Origin: Gnetum montanum
Taxonomy: Eukaryota > Streptophyta > Gnetopsida > Gnetales > Gnetaceae
Direction of reading: 5' to 3'
Assembly: GCA_015680685.1 (NCBI GenBank)
Contig: MNCI01004721.1
Location: 244,593-308,592, forward strand
DNA length: 64,000 bases
Shown here: one piece after another, positions 45,431 to 56,919 of the stretch
How the letters are laid out: the number at the start of each line of letters is the position of its first letter
How positions within the stretch are numbered: position 1 is the first letter of the stretch
Notes under the pieces: model-generated
The model's database searches: none
The model's input: only the letters and a program-made list of their open reading frames with translations
Told to the model about the DNA's origin: nothing
Program-made: the position numbers and the translations under genes

Positions 45431-47020
45431 AGATGTAGGGGAGGAGGCCCCCATCCTTGATTTTTCAATTTTAGCATTTGTTTCATAATCAATGTCACTA
45501 ATAAGTGAAAAGGTATTATCTAATAAAAAAAAACATTTGGAACAATAGTAGAAGTAGAAAGAGAATGAGATACCGTAGGAAATTTTATGTTGAAAGTAGT
45601 ACTGAGTGAAATCCATCTACATTAGTATTTTCATTATTTATCCTTGCTAAAAATTTCTTTTTTCTAAAGAGAAATTCTCTTTAGCTATTAAGAGTTTACT
45701 AACACCTTTAGAATTAAAAGAAAATGTCAAGAACTTGTTGAAGAAGACTTAATCTGTGCCTACTAAAAACTACCATTATTTGCCTCTTCTAAAAATTATT
45801 GTTTCTTTTCCTCACAAACAACTTTCTATTGAGAATAAAACAAATTCCAATAACATGACCTTCACAATGACAATAGTTGTAACATCCTCACAGCAAAATC
45901 CTAAGCATATTTGTAAGTTGAAGGCTTTAACATAGATGTGGACTAATGTAGAAGGTAAGAGGATATTTTATTTACACCATATTAGATCGACTAACTAGAT
46001 GTAGAAGCTCACTATCTCTTAGTTGCTATTCCCATCAAATATCATAATGTTATCAACAAGTTTTACTTAAGTTCTCATCATCTTAGAATTGAAAGTGGAA
46101 GATGGATTCAACTTTCCTAAAAAACATGTATTTGTAGGTTGTGCAAATTAGTAGTCCTTGAAGATGAGTTACATATATTTCTTTCTTGTACTATAACTAC
46201 CCATTTAAGACAATGTTATAATGTTACAACACAAATCTTGTATGATTTGTTCTTGATGCCCCATTGCTGCTTGGTCAATTTCTAGAGTCTATCTTTATTT
46301 TTCATAAAAATGTAATAAAGCTTCATTTCATTTCATTTTCATAATATGTAATTTTTGGGAAAAACACTAATTACTAAACTTGATTTCTAATTTTTAATTT
46401 TGTCTTCTTCTACTATAAATTAATCTCTACAAAATAATGTGCACTACACATCATATAGTACCGTTTTTGACTCTATGTTGACAATTATGTTAATGTTGCT
46501 AAAAATTTTATTTTCAACACTTTAAAAAATAAGAAGAATATTTTCTAATTCAATTTAGCAAGGAATTTTAAAATAACCATGAGTCAAAATACACTTTCCT
46601 TTCCTGAGCAATTAAAGTATTACACTAAGCCATTAAAACTTTAAGATCCGATGATTTCTCAACTATTTCAGAATTATCTAATTTGACAAGCAAAAAAGAT
46701 TTGGAAAAATAGTGGGCACATAAAACATTAATTCCATAGCATTTAATAATAGCCTAAATCGCTAGTATAGAACCCTTATTTGGATAAAAAAATCTAATAA
46801 TCTACAAAAATATGTATTGAGAAGTGATATCTTTTAATAGAGATTCATATAAATCATCATGTAAAATAAAATTGAAAGATTCAGAATTCTTCATAGTCTC
46901 TAGAGTTTGAGAGACATTAGTATCTTTCATCTTTAGATCATTCGTTGCTAAAAAATTTTCTACTATAGAAACTCTATCAGAAATCCTCAAGATTAATAAA
47001 CCACTAAGAGAGATATCTAT
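45430..47020 (-). pseudogene. Probable LINE ORF1 region, degenerate
   Basis: Just upstream of the endonuclease on the minus strand, near 45850-45900, lies a knuckle-like CYNYCHCEGHVIGIC. It resembles the CCHC motif at the end of LINE ORF1 proteins, although the first spacing is wrong by one residue. An open frame at 46802-46990 has no recognisable domain. The assignment rests mainly on position. AT-rich, with no clear start. Confidence 0.4.
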
Positions 47021-47024
47021 CTTA

Positions 47025-47125
47025 TTTTATTAGAACTTTATAACTCAACATTACCCACTAGATATGAACTCGTGACTTGGAGCATTCAAATCAAGAGTCT
47101 TACCACTAAGCTAACATTTTATTGT
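47025..47125 (-). mobile_element. SINE-like copy, minus orientation
   Basis: The reverse complement contains TTAGCTTAGTGGTAAGACTC (A-box-like), a degraded B box GAGTTCATATC and the tail phrase AATGTTGAGTTATAAAG. It matches the unit at 30502-30650. No flanking direct repeats were identified. Confidence 0.55.
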
Positions 47126-47411
47126 CTCAACTTATATGCTAAAACTAATATCTTACTTAATATGCTAAAGTAGTTGGCTCATTATCTTCTTAGACTAGAG
47201 GTTACAATATTAAGTCACACTTAAAGCATTGTTATATTCCTTTGTATTTCTCTAATATATCATATTAGCTACATTCCCATCCCTTAATGTCTAATTTCAT
47301 ATCATAGTTATCATATTTTTCTAATTTGTACATGTTTGATTTGTTTTTATTATTATTATTTTTTTATTTTTTATTTTATTTTATTTTTTTTTAAGAGGGG
47401 AGGGGATGATG

Positions 47412-47640
47412 TTAGAACCTCAAAATAATTATAATATAGATATACCCCAAGATATATAATCCAATTAGAACTTTATAGAGGAGGCGTTAGAGCTTTGAAA
47501 TAATTATAATATGGACACATCCCAATCTATATAGCTTAATTAGAACTTTATAACTTATTGTTATTTACCAAAATCGAATCCATAACTTAGAGCTTTCAAA
47601 ACAAGAGTCTTTGCACTAGGCAACTCCTCATTGTTTTAGG
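47412..47640 (-). mobile_element. SINE-like copy with duplicated tail, minus orientation
   Basis: The reverse complement has a TTGCCTAGTGCAAAGACTC A-box region, a TCGATTTTGG B-box region and then the tail. The tail phrase ending TTAGAACTTTA with AATAATTATAATAT occurs twice (47412-47475 and 47476-47545). This parallels the tandem units at 30415-30840. Confidence 0.55.
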
Positions 47641-47880
47641 TTTTTCTAATAAAGTATAGTTAGGTTTTATATCAACATCCTTGAAAATTGTATCTAAGAA
47701 TATAGATATTATTTATAGTCATCATCAACTAAAATAAACACATGTTTTTAATACTACAATATCTCTCTAATCCTAATAATTAATTATAATTGATAATATT
47801 TGGTAAGGGATACATTAGATATTATCCCCAATACGATGAATTTGATATATGTTATATAAATATGTTAGGTTTAAATTAAG
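47641..47880. other. AT-rich sequence, no gene seen
   Basis: No coding signal or repeat boundary recognised. Confidence 0.4.
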
Positions 47881-49800
47881 GGGGATGTTGAACCATCATC
47901 ATCATTATAGCTTGTTCAAACAAAATAGAGTTAGCTACAAGAGTTCTTTTTTTCATTCACCTATATGAAGAGTTAAATTTTTGTTTAGTTGTAGTTTCTT
48001 CAAATCATCTTCAATCATTTGTTTATTCTCCACTCCTTTGGTTTTCCATCTTATTAGGTGAGAAAATTAAAGCAATGTTATAAGGGCTTCTAATTTTCAA
48101 TTTTTGTAAATGATAAACAAGAGGAAGATATCTTTGTAAAAAGGGGCCTTTGGAAAGGGGATCTGATAACTTCCTATCTTTTTGTTCTAAACATGAAAGC
48201 TTTTGGAGCTTTCATTCCAAAAGAACAATCTTTGAACCATATCAAAGACATTCCTCCTATGATTGAATGTTGTAATTATACTCACTCACAATTTATAGAT
48301 GATATCTTTTTATTTTAAGAAGGTTCTCATGACAAGTTAAACAATGCTCTGTAATGCTTCCTTAATCTTTCTACAGCTTTAAATAGATAATCAATTTTAC
48401 TAAAAGTAAAGTCTATAAATTTGATACTTCAAATACTATTTTTTGAAATTTCTATGCAAATATGTATTATATAGAAGATTCTATTCCTACTAAGTACCTT
48501 GCATTCCTATTTTTTGTTCAAAGAATGAAACTTTCTATTTGATGTGAGCTCATTAAAAATTTTCTGCATGACTTGCAAGAACGAGAAATTGTTATCCTAG
48601 GTAGGCTGATTACAATTGATTAAATCAATTTTAACTTCTATTCTTTTATATGTTGTCAATTTATAAAGCTTCTTATATTGTTTTGGATAGTTTGAAACAT
48701 ATGGAAAAGAACTTTTGATGATCACACAATCAATCTCGTTCTTTTTATTCTTGAAGGTGGATAACCATTTGTTCACCTACTCATACTAGAGGATGAAATA
48801 TTCATCTAGTTTTGAATGTGTATTTTGCCATTTTGGGAAAATTTATTTGGCATCTTTATGTTTCAAACAAATCATGGACATAGGTTACAAGAGAAAAATA
48901 TATTTATGAAGGTTTTTTTTCTATAATGCTTCTCCCATAATAAGATAAAGCCTTAATTGATGAAGTTTTGAAAGCCTAAAATTCATATGCATATTATTCA
49001 GAGGAATGTATATTCAAGGGGTTATCTTAAAAAAATATATTAGCTTCACTCTGTGTATAATTCATTTGCACATCATAAGAATTTTGAAAAAGCTCATTAG
49101 TAGCATTGGGTCCTTCAACCATGATACATGTTATCTTTTCTCTAAATATTTACATAGCTACTTACTAGTAAAATTTTTATTACTGATGATTTGTGTATGC
49201 TTTATGATAAACATGCAAAGACCTTGCATCATGCACTTTTTAAGGGCACAAAGGTGCATGTTTATGTGGAGGAAATCTTTAAGTATATTAGTATTTGGGT
49301 CCGACCAACACAACTCTTGAATATGCTTGAGATTTTTATCATCTGCAATAGAAAAATGATGGAATAGATGTGTAAAAGATCTTCTTCCTTACATCATTTA
49401 TCAAGGTTAGATTGCTTGTAATGTTTTTCTATTTCAAGGAATCATCATCATTTGATGCACTCTTGCTTTATAAGCTCTAAATATTTGGTCCATTTCTTCC
49501 AAGAAGAATGATGCATCTTAATTTAGACAATGATAGTAATGAGCTACTTAGTATTTTGCATGTCCAAGATTACATTATCATTGTGTACTTTTTGAAGATA
49601 AGTGGTTGTAGAAATTTTGTTTTTTATTTTAGTAGAGTATACTTGACTTTTTATTTTAGTAGAGTATTGTGTTTTATTTGCCATAGTAAGCACACTTTTG
49701 GACTCTTTCAAACCTTAAATCTTTGATTATGTTTTTCATATTGGATTTTTTGTACCTTAGCGACTATAGATATGGGTTTTTAGTGTTTCTTTACAAAAAA
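47881..49800 (+). pseudogene. Plus-strand LINE reverse transcriptase remnant
   Basis: On the plus strand near 48140-48310 is KGDLITSYLFVLNMKAF, then the catalytic box SQFIDDIFLF, in the spacing seen in L1-type LINE reverse transcriptases (QGDPLSPYLF then FADDTLLF). Downstream sequence to about 49790 fits the C-terminal part of ORF2 but carries many stops. It is in opposite orientation to the LINE at 42993-45430 and diverged from it. Confidence 0.6.
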
Positions 49801-49806
49801 AGTACT

Positions 49807-50650
49807 AGATAATCACTCAATCTTGGAAGGTCCTGTCAAGCTTGAAAATGTGATTTCAAGGCTTCGACAACCTTTACAATCTTGAGCTCCACACCAAAGT
49901 GTTGTACCATAGCACCAACAACTTAATCCCATAGGATCTCAATAAGCTCAAGCACATCAACCCCGCAAGGCAATAAGAACAAGAATTACAAGGGATAATT
50001 GCAACTCAATTTGTTGGTCCTTGTATAGTTAGGTACATCACACTTTACAATGCCAAAATGATAAGACAATGAGGAGCAACAGAGAATTCAATGATTACAA
50101 ATGATTATACAATGAATACAACAAGGCTTGCAGTTTTCCAAATGCACATTAAGTCTTCTTAGATCTATCATGTTTCTAAATCCATGTTGGAACTCATGCA
50201 ACGGCCATCCAACGGTGACTAACAGTCATGGAAAATGTCTTACTCATGCCTGAGACATCTCTTTGAAATTGCCTTCCATTCTGGAAAGACATCTTTGTTT
50301 AGTGAAAGGCATATTTCTAAAGTCTTCAATTTGGGAGACATCTTTGTCGTATGAAAGACGTCTTCCTAAACTTGATTTGCATTTTGTAAAGACGTCTTTG
50401 CCTTGTGAAAGACATCTTTGTCTAAGGAAAGACGTCTACTATTTCTTAAAGACGTCTTTACCTAAAACCACTTCAATCTTGCCAAGATGTATGTTGTTTC
50501 TTAAAAACATCTTTCTTCATCTTCCTTTGCATGATGAATCCTTCGTTCCTTGCCAATAGCCTTGCTCAATCCACGTTCTTGTCCTTCAAGCACAACAATC
50601 ACCTTCCATTTTTCTTAACGTTTTGGCATACCAAAACCAAAAGGTCCACA
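49807..50650 (-). repeat. Fragment of a C2-type copia LTR
   Basis: On the minus strand the LTR begins TGTGGACCTTTTGG at 50650 and continues to about 49807, where the matching end (GTTCCACA in C2) is missing. The AAAGATGTCTTT motif cluster is present at 50270-50520. No internal sequence adjoins it, so this is a truncated solo LTR. Confidence 0.8.
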
Positions 50651-50972
50651 GTTAAGTCAAGCATGACTTAATGAAGCATAATAGACAACATAAAGTTAAG
50701 TTGGAGAACACTTAATGAAGTACAAGGAGTTAGACTATAATAATAAGTCTAATGTAAGTGTTCGTAAGTTAATCATAATTCATGAACAATAAGTTGGGGA
50801 ATGAAATTTGGAACAACAAAGGTCACAAGTGATGGTAATACCAAATTATAAAAAAGAGTACGAATATGATAAAGATGTTAAGTTAATGATATGAAGATTG
50901 TGTATATACTTAGAACATCAATCCTGATAATTTGAGTTACTTAAGAGTATAAAAATATATCTACCTCTAACA
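50651..50972 (+). repeat. 5' LTR of small copia-type element
   Basis: This pairs with 52200-52534. Both contain ACTTAATGAAG, CAAGGAGTTAGACTATAATAA and end in ATCTACCTCTAACA. The start is uncertain because it adjoins the copia LTR fragment ending at 50650. A primer site follows. Confidence 0.7.
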
Positions 50973-50984
50973 TGGTATCGAAGC
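50973..50984 (+). promoter_or_regulatory. Primer-binding site (tRNA-iMet type, degenerate)
   Basis: TGGTATCGAAGC directly follows the LTR end; the canonical form is TGGTATCAGAGC. Confidence 0.7.
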
Positions 50985-52199
50985 AAGTTTGGACTGATAA
51001 AGAAGTGGATGTGTTCTAATGAAAATAAGTTGATAACTAACAAAGAATTGACAAATGATAAAAAGGGAATAGAATGGTAGTTGATATAGTAACTAAAAAA
51101 AGTTACAGAGAGATATGTTTTTTCAAATTGTCTCGAATAATCTATAATAAGAGGGTTAAAATGATTAACAAGATGGGGCAAGCGCAAGAAGTTCGGTAAA
51201 TAAGTGAAAGTATATTCAATTTGCAAAAAAGAAAAGTCCAAAGATCAATTGTACAAAGATAGAAATTATACATGAACAACACAATATGCTGAAACAAATG
51301 ATGTAGAGTGTTCTTCAACACTTGAATGCTAAGATAAGGTATATAGAGGGATGCAATACTCATCCTCTATAGGAACATCATATAGAATATTTAACCTATG
51401 TGATGTTCCAAATTGAAGACAAGATCAATGCTATTCAGAGATACTTAGCCCAAGAACATAATGAGGAAGAATGTTACAAGATCAAGTTTTGTAACGTCAA
51501 CAAAAAATATGCCTAGAACAATAAATCTTAGCATTTATTCCCACAATTAAGAAACAACTATAATTATTCCAAATCAAAATGGAATAAATACTCGAGAAAT
51601 AAATGTTATAGGCCTAGCCTTTCGAACTCCTCATCAGTAATGAAAATACAATGGTACAAAGGAGGGATTAGATGATCTTGTGACAAACAATATGCTTGTA
51701 CTTGAAAAGGAAAATAATGAAATTTAATTCATGACCATTACTACCTCAAGTCATTAATGCTCAAAATGACTATAAACTTGTGCCAATAATTAATGCGATG
51801 TCATGTATTGTAAAAAATCTAATTATTTAATCAATCACAATCCATCACAAAGGACACATTATGATTTGGAACAAATTGAACAAGGCATTGTTTTATCTTA
51901 CCATTGTATCCCTCAATATCTTACCAATAACAAATACTGAGATGACGAAAGAGTAATCATTTTCATTTGGAGAGTTGATACATGTTGTAGGAGACAAGTA
52001 CAATTAGTATAACGTAGGATTCAATTTCTTAAAGAACTAAAGATCCAAATTATGCCATGTGTAGCCTAGTCCAATTTCTTAAAGAAGAAGAGAAGGCCAT
52101 TGGGAAAGTTACGACAAAATAAGAAAAGCAAGACTTACGAAGAAGCAATTCATATGCTGATGAAGCTACAATAATAGTACCTTGGTGAAGCATGAAGTT
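50985..52199 (+). pseudogene. Small copia-type element, internal region
   Basis: About 1.2 kb lie between the LTR pair. A plus-strand stretch near 51400-51480 reads VMFQIEDKINAIQRYLAQEH and may be a gag remnant, but I cannot assign a domain. No pol motif is seen. This is a non-autonomous or deleted element. Confidence 0.5.
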
Positions 52200-52534
52200 T
52201 ATAAAGTTAAGTTGAATGTGATTAATCCAACTTAATGAAGTCTAGGAGATAGAATGAAGTTAAGTTGGAAAAGACTTAATGAAGCACAAGGAGTTAGACT
52301 ATAATAATGAATTTAACATAAGTGTTTGTAACTTAATCGTAAGTCATAAATAATAAGTTGAAGAATGGAATTCATAACACAAGTGATAATTATACAAAGT
52401 GAGGTCAATTATGAAAAGGAGTACAAATGTGATAAAATGTTAAGTTGGTGCTATGGAGATTATGTATATAGTCAAAACACCTATCTTGATCATTAGAGTT
52501 GCTTAAGAGCATAAAAACATATCTACCTCTAACA
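52200..52534 (+). repeat. 3' LTR of small copia-type element
   Basis: This copy matches 50651-50972 and ends ATCTACCTCTAACA. It carries extra sequence near its start (another GTTAAGTTG / ACTTAATGAAG unit), so its outer boundary is approximate. Confidence 0.65.
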
Positions 52535-53140
52535 TATTGAAAGTTTAACTACCTAGTTTAAAAACCACCAGGGAGAATTAGAAGATGGAAGAAAAGATGG
52601 AACATTAACCAATGTGCAATAATTGATTAAAAATGCTAGTGACAAAAATTATAAAGAACAATAATGTATAACAAATGAGTAAAAATGATAATGATAAAAG
52701 GTTTAAAGACAAGCTTATACTAAATAACTTCAACCAACAAAAATAAAATTTAAAAGCAATCAGCATATCCAGCAATTAGATTGAACAATGGTTAAATGAA
52801 TTGGGATGATATTGGATTTAAGTAAATAGTATGCAATCTAATACAAAGCATTATACAACTCACTTAACAATTCATAATACATTATACATTGCGAAAGTTA
52901 AATCTCTAGTATGTTTATAGTCAAACATAGTCCCCTCAGGTGAAAAATAAATCTTATCAAGAACCAAATCTCTTTACTTCTGCCAAGCAATATGCTTAGC
53001 TGATATAATTAAAGAGTTTATAGATAGATATACTTTCTTCAACCATTTCAAACCATAAACACCAATACAGAAATGGGAAACATGCACATCGTACAATGGA
53101 GCTTCATTATTTGTCGGGGTACATGTGGTAGCCAACTAAC
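52535..53140. other. AT-rich sequence, no gene seen
   Basis: No coding signal. A short A run at about 53147-53162 marks the shift to the GC-richer gene region. Confidence 0.45.
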
Positions 53141-53544
53141 CTCAAATTAAAAAAAAAAAAACCATTCATAGCTATACGTAGTTGGTTTGGAATTTACAAG
53201 TACAGCAGAGTTCTACCAACTTCGCTGTACCGTCCAGAAAACAATTTACATAACTGAGCGGTTACAATTCTTTACTATTGAGGTTCAACCTTACACGATT
53301 TGTCATGCACATTTTTTAAAGTCCTTTCCGTGCAGGCACCCTACAGGCATTAATTGTGAGTTTAGCCCTTGTCGGCAGCCGTGTGAAAACGAATATTATA
53401 CACCGTCGCCAATTAGTTGATAATTTCGTCCTCAAACTGACAACACAGCCAGTCATGGGATGACAAACCATCCTCCGTTCTCCCGGCTTAGTTGACTATG
53501 TCCTCAAACGAGAGCAGAGCCAGTCCAGGTCAACCATGTTCAGA
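53141..53544 (-). other. SnRK2 3' flank / likely 3' UTR
   Basis: This GC-richer sequence follows the TAA stop at 53545-53547. It contains an imperfect duplication: GTCCTCAAAC...CAGCCAGTC at 53430-53455 and GTCCTCAAAC...GAGCCAGTC at 53502-53527. I found no clear AATAAA, so the transcript end is not placed. Confidence 0.45.
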
Positions 53545-56256
53545 TTACAATTTTTCAAAGGAGATCCAGGAGGACCCCATTCTGTCCAATGCATCGTAAA
53601 AGAACTCTTCCTCCTCATCTTCCTCCTCATTTCGCTGCCCTGCATCTGCATCGAAATCGACGTCGTCCTCATCCCAGAAATACGGGTCCACGGATTTCGG
53701 GATAAGGGGAGCTTTCCTGGCTTCTTCCAGGATTCTCATTATCTCCTCCATGGGCTGTGCGGGGTTGTTTGACTCACAAATTGCCGTCTCTGCTTCCAGT
53801 CTTTGCTTCTTTTGCAGGTTCTTTAAAAACCATGGGTGACTCATTATGTCGCGGATGCTAATTCTCTGCCATTGAATTCGTTCATATAAGAAACCGGAGA
53901 TATCATAGTGAAATCATGCTATCGCATGAATGATTCAGAAGCCAGAAAAAGAATCTTACTCTCGCTGGGTTTGCCACAAATATGCGTGCCAATAGGTTCT
54001 TGCACGGCTGAGACACATGTACATAGGCGGGTATGGTATATTGGACATTCATGATATGCTGCATGTTTGAGTAAATAAGGAGTAAAAGTTATTGAGATTT
54101 AATTAGGGGCTGAATACGTTGACAGCCTTCACTAGAATCATAAATTCAGCAATGTTACTGACCTGGATTGTCTTTCTAAAGTTCCTGGGGTCGTGCGGAT
54201 CCTCAAACGGATACGCCCCTACCAACATTACATACAAAGTGACACCACATGACCATACATCCGCAATCTGATCAGAAAAAGATGATGGTAAATATTTCCA
54301 AATTCCACTAAGACGCAGATTATCGAGAGGAAGAATACATAATTAGCATTCCGTCTCAAAATTCTCAAGTATATTCAAATTTTAAACTAGATTCTCACCT
54401 TGCCGTCGTACTCCTTCCCAGACAAAACTTCAGGCGCAATGTAGGCAGGTGTCCCGACAGTGGATTTCGGTTTCGAATGTAGCACTGAGGACTAGGATCA
54501 GCCAAGTTGAAAAAAGGTATCAGCAATCATTCGGCCTTTCATCCAGAATCTCTCTTCTCTCTTAATCGTAAGTTCGTAACTACTCTGTTACATACCTTGG
54601 AATATCCAAAATCACAAATTTTGAGTCGAGGAACGCGTCCACCGTCCAGTAAAGTGTTCTCCAATTTAAGATCACGGTGCGCAATATTCTAATCGAGGGA
54701 TTCATAACGGTAATGTCAAAAGAAATCGGCATAAACAGGTACGGTTGTTAAGCCAAAACCTACGACTTCCGCGCTGTTATTATGGAAAACTTTTGAGACG
54801 CGAGGAAGCTAAGAAATCAAAAACGTGTTGACTTACCATGGAATGTATGTAGGAAACTCCGGATATCAACTGCTGGAAGAAAAACCTCGCCTGCCATGAG
54901 ACATAAAGAATTATGGTCGGTGCCAAGAAAGATGTGAAAAGCGCAAAGAAAAAGTCGTGACCGCCAACAAAAGACTGTTCCACAGTAACGTATTCCGCAA
55001 GTCTACCTCATCCTCACCGAATCGGCCAGCGTTGCAAATTTTTTCAAAGAGCTCGCCTCCCGCGGCGTATTCCATGATAATGGCCAAGTGCGTCGGTGTC
55101 AATCCAATCTGCGAGTCGCAGAAACGCATAACGAGTTGTCAACAACCGGGGGATTTTGCTGCCGTGAAAAACACGCTGTGAAAACTTTTACCGTCTACGA
55201 CTTCCTTCAACTTACCTCCTTGAATCGAACGATATTTGGATGCTGCAGTGAGCGATGGTTGATAATCTCACGAGCAACATTCTCGTCAATCTGAGCAACA
55301 AGGGAGAAAATGCCTAAGCTCTCGGTAGAATATGCAGAGAGTGTAGCTTTCAAACAGGATAGTAGTTGAATACTAATTAAAAGCGACAGATGTCGAACCA
55401 GCTGGAAACTGAACCGTTGGGACGCAAAATGAAAGAAGCAGGTAAGAGTGTAAGACAGCAATACGGCAAATGAAAACGTCTTGATGGAAAATTTCAAAAA
55501 AAAATAAAACAAAAACGGAGACGAACAAGCAGATAGTACAACAATCACTAACGCATGCTTCGTCAGCGGATAAAAAGACGGAACAATAAGACAATAACCA
55601 AACAAATGTGGAGAACAAAAATAAAAAAGGGAGATCGCACTTCCATTGTAAAATTCTATAAACATATGGATATATACGTGCAACTTTATTTTAAATTCTT
55701 CAGTCAAGATAAGGCTGCAAAACCATTGATGCTAAAAAATGGAGTTTTTCTGAATTACAGTAGCACGCACGTAAAAGAAGGAAATAAAAAATATTACAAT
55801 CGCAAGAGCCGCCTACAAGCTTTAAAATCCGAACTGCAAATGATCTACTAAGAATAAGCAAAACGGAAAAGAAATATGAAACAAAAAGCAGCAAACGAAA
55901 AAAGTACCGCAACTGCCAAAAATACAGCAAAACCAGCAAATATTCAGCAAGATGCAACAGCAGCACGCGAAAACATGGCATAAAAATCAGCTAAAACCGC
56001 GAACACTGCACGTCCAAGCAAAACAAACAACTCCTAAAAACATCTAAGCTCAAAGACAAAAATTTGCACGACCAATCCAAAATAAGCCGGATCCACAAAA
56101 GCGCTGCACCATACAATCTTAACCTTTCAAAAATACCTTGCGACCACGCTCGATCTGCTTCACGGCAACAAATTCCTTGGTCCTCTTATCACGCATGAGC
56201 TTGGCCACTCCAAAGTTGCCAGCGCCGATATCCCTCACTTCTTCGAAGCGCTCCAT
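53545..56256 (-). CDS. SnRK2: SnRK2-type serine/threonine protein kinase
   Basis: Nine exons: 56137-56256, 55216-55290, 55007-55108, 54837-54890, 54596-54688, 54399-54491, 54163-54267, 53960-54058, 53545-53865. All introns are GT-AG and phase 0; the product is 353 residues, normal for SnRK2. Kinase landmarks: GAGNFG loop (11-16), AVK lysine (33), HRDLKLEN (121-128), DFG (143-145), an activation segment with [13 protein letters not shown] (157-169), and [10 protein letters not shown]. Ser158 corresponds to the activating serine of the family. The C-terminus has an acidic patch (about 317-337). SnRK2 kinases act in osmotic-stress signalling in nucleus and cytoplasm. The start [27 protein letters not shown] and the Glu-rich tail suggest subclass I, which in angiosperms is ABA-independent; this is inference. 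No stop or broken splice site was found. The ATG is the first one in the leader. Confidence 0.95.
55291..56136 (-). other. SnRK2 intron 1 (846 bp, longest)
   Basis: The donor is AAG|GTATTT after residue 40 and the acceptor TTGCTCAG before IDENVAREI. The other seven introns are short: 107, 116, 148, 104, 131, 104 and 94 bp. No transposon was recognised in any intron, unlike the repeat-filled surroundings. Open frames that read through this intron are not genes. Confidence 0.85.
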
Positions 56257-56565
56257 GAGAGGAGAGCAGCCAATCTGAAATGATCCCAAAAACAAGCACA
56301 GAATCCTGCTCAGAAACAAAACAAACCAGCAAAACGGCACGGGAATCCAGCAAAAGCACGAACCTTAAAAATCACCTCAAACCTCAGATTCAACTCCTTT
56401 ATCCAGAAAACAACGAAGAACAAGAACAAAAACAAAAAAACACACAAGCAAAAACGAATTAGAAGCAGAACAAGAGCCACCGAGGCGGAGCCGTGTTCTG
56501 TTCTGGTCTGGTCTGGTCTGGCTTCTCAGCAGCAGCAGTAGCAGCAGTTCAACAGGATCCAAATC
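56257..56565 (-). promoter_or_regulatory. SnRK2 5' leader, with possible leader intron
   Basis: There is no ATG on the minus strand between the presumed start of transcription (about 56560) and the start codon. The sequence just before the ATG ends in GGGATCATTTCAG followed by ATTGGCTG, which looks like a 3' splice site, so a leader intron is likely; candidate donors lie near 56370-56390. The leader holds (CCAGA)4 at 56502-56521 and a CTG-rich repeat at 56527-56547. Confidence 0.6.
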
Positions 56566-56589
56566 GCACCTTCACAACAAAACAGCGCC

Positions 56590-56597
56590 TATTTATA
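56590..56597 (-). promoter_or_regulatory. TATA box of SnRK2 gene
   Basis: On the minus strand this reads TATAAATA in the context GTGTATAAATAGGCG. It is about 335 bp upstream of the ATG, which leaves a leader of roughly 300 nt before splicing. Confidence 0.7.
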
Positions 56598-56909
56598 CAC
56601 GAAGCGGTGCGGACTGGGTCGTCAGATAAATAAAAACCATTAACTCCATTAAAAGGCGGTGTAAACAGAAGCAAAGCCGGGATAAAATTATCCGCACCAT
56701 GCTGATACGTGTTTCTTGTTTTTTTCCTGTGCAAGCGCGCATTCCATCGTCAGCCTCCATTAATGGGTAAGCATACACAAAATACATTTTTAAAAAACAC
56801 CACCAAATAAATTACCATGTGCGGGTCCCACCGGCAACCTTTCTTCCATTAAATTCTCTGATATAGCGTTAAGGTCAGTGCTCCTGTACGCTCGCCTTCA
56901 CGAAATCCC

Positions 56910-56916
56910 GCCACGT
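56910..56916 (-). promoter_or_regulatory. ABRE-like ACGTGGC motif upstream of SnRK2
   Basis: On the minus strand this reads ACGTGGC within GACGTGGCGGG, the core bound by bZIP factors at ABA-responsive elements. A second ACGTG (plus strand, 56707-56711) lies closer to the TATA box. Such short motifs occur by chance; two within 330 bp is only suggestive. Confidence 0.4.
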
Positions 56917-56919
56917 CTG

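Noticed and set aside
53187-53420. Plus-strand open frame next to the kinase gene
   Set aside because: It lies in the likely 3' UTR region of SnRK2, has no recognisable domain and no splice or promoter signals.
55207-55707. 166-codon open frame overlapping the SnRK2 gene
   Set aside because: Only its last 25 codons are exon 2; the rest is intron 1 read-through with hydrophobic low-complexity sequence.
56377-56562. Upstream open frame in the SnRK2 leader
   Set aside because: It has no ATG; it opens only at a TTG and crosses the simple repeats.
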